From: Candidatus Omnitrophota bacterium | GTDB lineage: Bacteria > Omnitrophota > Gorgyraeia > Aquiviventales > Aquiviventaceae | Assembly: GCA_016206565.1 (NCBI GenBank) | Contig: JACQRG010000015.1 | Coordinates: 1 to 6,126 of the forward strand | Direction of reading: 5' to 3' | Length of the DNA: 6,126 nucleotides | Part shown: piece by piece, positions 5,418 through 6,126 of the stretch | Layout of the letters: each line of letters starts with the position of its first letter | Numbering within the stretch: the stretch's first letter is position 1 | Translations under genes and position numbers: made by a program | Notes under the pieces: model-generated | The model's input: only the letters and a program-made list of their open reading frames with translations | Told to the model about the DNA's origin: nothing | Databases searched by the model: none

Positions 5418-5488
5418 CTGAGCGAGCCGGGTGGCCCGCGGCCCTGACAGAAGCCGCCCCAAGGAGGACATGTGGCCGCTCGTCTCCA

Positions 5489-5497
5489 TGCTACAAT
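5489..5497 (+). promoter_or_regulatory. Extended -10 promoter of the endonuclease III gene
   Basis: TGCTACAAT is an extended -10 element (TG-n-TACAAT), five of six bases of the hexamer matching. No recognisable -35 lies 16-18 bases upstream, as is usual for extended -10 promoters. Counting 7 bases from the last T puts the transcription start at 5504, the A of the ATG, so the message would be leaderless. The AAGGAGG at 5461-5467 is 36 bases from this ATG and cannot serve it. Confidence 0.65.
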
Positions 5498-5503
5498 GGG
5501 CGC

Positions 5504-6126
5504 ATGGCCGTGCGAATCGCTCCGGTATCGGCGCGGATGCCCAGGATCCTGGCCGCACTGCAGCGCGCCTATCCGAAGGCGACGTGCACCCTGACGTACT
5601 CCACCCCGCTGGAGCTGCTCGTCGCGACCATCCTCTCGGCCCAGTGCACCGACGTCCTCGTCAATAAGGTGACGCCGGCGCTGTTCAAGAAATACCGCAC
5701 GGCCAAGGCGTACGCGCTGGCCCCGCTGCCGCAGCTGGAGCGCGACCTCTCGCGGGTCAACTTCTACCGCAACAAGGCCAAGAGCATCCAGGGGGCCTGC
5801 CGCCTGCTCGCGGAGCGCTTCGGCGGGAAGGTGCCGGACCGGATGGAGGACCTGCTGCTGCTGCTGGGGGTGGCCCGCAAGACCGCCAACGTTGTGCTGG
5901 GCAACGCCTTCGAGGCGCCGGCAGGAGTCGTGGTGGACACGCACGTCATGCGCTTAAGCCAGCGCCTGGGCCTGACCGCGCAGACCGACCGCGACAAGAT
6001 CGAGCGGGAGCTGATGGCGCTGGTGCCCAAGCCGCGTTGGACCCGCTTCGGCCACCAGATGATCGCGCATGGCCGCGCGGTCTGCACCGCCAAGCACCCC
6101 AAGTGCGCGGCCTGCCCGCTCGGCCC
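5504..6126 (+). CDS. nth: Endonuclease III, DNA glycosylase/AP lyase (3' end outside window)
   Basis: 207 codons run from the ATG to the right edge without a stop; the family length is about 210-220, so nearly all of the protein is present. It removes oxidised pyrimidines and cleaves the resulting abasic site in base-excision repair. Evidence in order: LELLVATILSAQCTDVLVNK (36-55), the typical LSAQ-x-TD element; the helix-hairpin-helix LLGVARKTANVVLGNAF (120-136) with the catalytic lysine K126; VDTHVMRL with the catalytic aspartate D145; HGRAVC at 189-194; and the iron-sulfur cysteines C194, C201 and C204 in the C-x6-C-x2-C-x5-C spacing, the fourth lying past the edge. The hairpin reads LLGVARK instead of the commoner LPGVGRK. 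No in-frame ATG, GTG or TTG lies close upstream. It is transcribed divergently from the PilZ operon. Confidence 0.95.
   Translation, partial: MAVRIAPVSARMPRILAALQRAYPKATCTLTYSTPLELLVATILSAQCTDVLVNKVTPALFKKYRTAKAYALAPLPQLERDLSRVNFYRNKAKSIQGACRLLAERFGGKVPDRMEDLLLLLGVARKTANVVLGNAFEAPAGVVVDTHVMRLSQRLGLTAQTDRDKIERELMALVPKPRWTRFGHQMIAHGRAVCTAKHPKCAACPLG

Larger units (their letters stand above)
5030..5442. ncRNA. Candidate large structured RNA or composite palindromic element
   Basis: This gap shows no convincing protein frame but a complete nested set of complementary segments. An outer stem pairs 5030-5038 with 5432-5442 (9 bp, 2-base bulge) and 5041-5053 with 5418-5430 (13 bp, perfect; 17 bp to 5057/5414 with one G-U, if arm 3 gives up four pairs). 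It encloses three arms, 5073-5160, 5175-5294 and 5295-5417. Arm 2 ends at 5294 where arm 3 begins, and arm 3 ends at 5417 where the closing stem resumes at 5418, as in coaxially stacked multibranch RNAs. All helices can form together without crossing. Hallmarks of RNase P RNA, tmRNA and SRP RNA are absent. The G-U pair and a UUCG-containing loop weakly favour the plus strand. No clear promoter or terminator of its own is seen. A transposon-like repeat able to form DNA cruciforms is the main alternative. Confidence 0.55.

Noticed and set aside
5030..5442. RNase P RNA, tmRNA or SRP RNA in the structured region
   Set aside because: Size fits RNase P RNA, but neither strand shows GAGGAAAGTCC or the other conserved core words; there is no tRNA-like 3' end with a T-loop for tmRNA and no SRP core motif.
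5461..5472. AAGGAGG followed by ATG at 5470 as a gene start
   Set aside because: The spacing of 2 bases is too short, the frame is out of phase with endonuclease III, and it encodes only a shadow peptide over that gene. Its reverse complement, CCTCCTT, resembles the 16S tail but without the rest of the rRNA end.
4965..5558. Long open frames across the divergent gap on both strands (plus 4975-5349, minus 4965-5558)
   Set aside because: They have low-complexity Arg/Ala/Gly/Pro composition and no recognisable domain, overlap the PilZ promoter or the endonuclease III start, and are expected in GC-rich DNA made of inverted repeats.
5342..6102. Minus-strand open frames opposite endonuclease III
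   Set aside because: They mirror a gene whose catalytic and Fe-S residues are all in order on the plus strand.
1..6126. CRISPR array, tRNA genes, insertion sequence or phage genes
   Set aside because: I found no regularly spaced repeats, no tRNA cloverleaf with T-loop, and no transposase, integrase or phage protein on either strand.

Overview
This is a GC-rich bacterial chromosomal window with tightly packed genes. Reading from right to left, the minus strand carries a six-gene run: PilZ-domain protein, tandem-ACT protein, zinc-type MDR oxidoreductase, DUF47 (PhoU-like) protein, PiT phosphate permease and PfpI/DJ-1 protein. It is followed by an Rrf2/IscR-type regulator with its own promoter and by the N-terminal 85 codons of a 5-formyltetrahydrofolate cyclo-ligase that runs off the left edge. 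On the plus strand the right end holds an endonuclease III gene cut by the right edge. The host cannot be placed firmly. Protein style, high GC and several genes without Shine-Dalgarno sequences suggest an uncultured, deeply branching bacterium (Omnitrophota, Nitrospirota or similar is only a guess).

Layout: 1-257 cyclo-ligase (partial, -); 263-727 Rrf2 regulator (-), with a promoter and IscR-like operator at 737-769; 769-1287 PfpI/DJ-1 (-); 1304-2290 PiT (-); 2301-2924 DUF47 (-); 2944-3972 MDR (-); 3983-4375 tandem ACT (-); 4372-4968 PilZ (-), with a promoter at 4987-5015; 5030-5442 a non-coding, highly structured region; 5489-5497 extended -10 promoter; 5504-6126 endonuclease III (partial, +).

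How they work together: PiT plus DUF47 is the classic low-affinity phosphate transport pair. Here it sits in an apparent transcription unit headed by a putative c-di-GMP receptor (PilZ) and an amino-acid-sensing ACT protein, with two redox/stress-type proteins. The Rrf2 regulator keeps the IscR DNA-reading helix, but its Fe-S cysteine loop has become a Lys/Gly/Asn-rich repeat. Its promoter overlaps a sequence close to an IscR type-1 site, so autoregulation is likely.

The most notable feature is the 535-base divergent gap between the PilZ and endonuclease III genes. About 410 bases of it can be drawn as one closing stem enclosing three large hairpin arms, with perfect helices of 8-13 bp that never cross and three helices that abut with no base between them. 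I match it to no RNA family I know. It is a candidate new structured RNA, or a composite palindromic mobile element.
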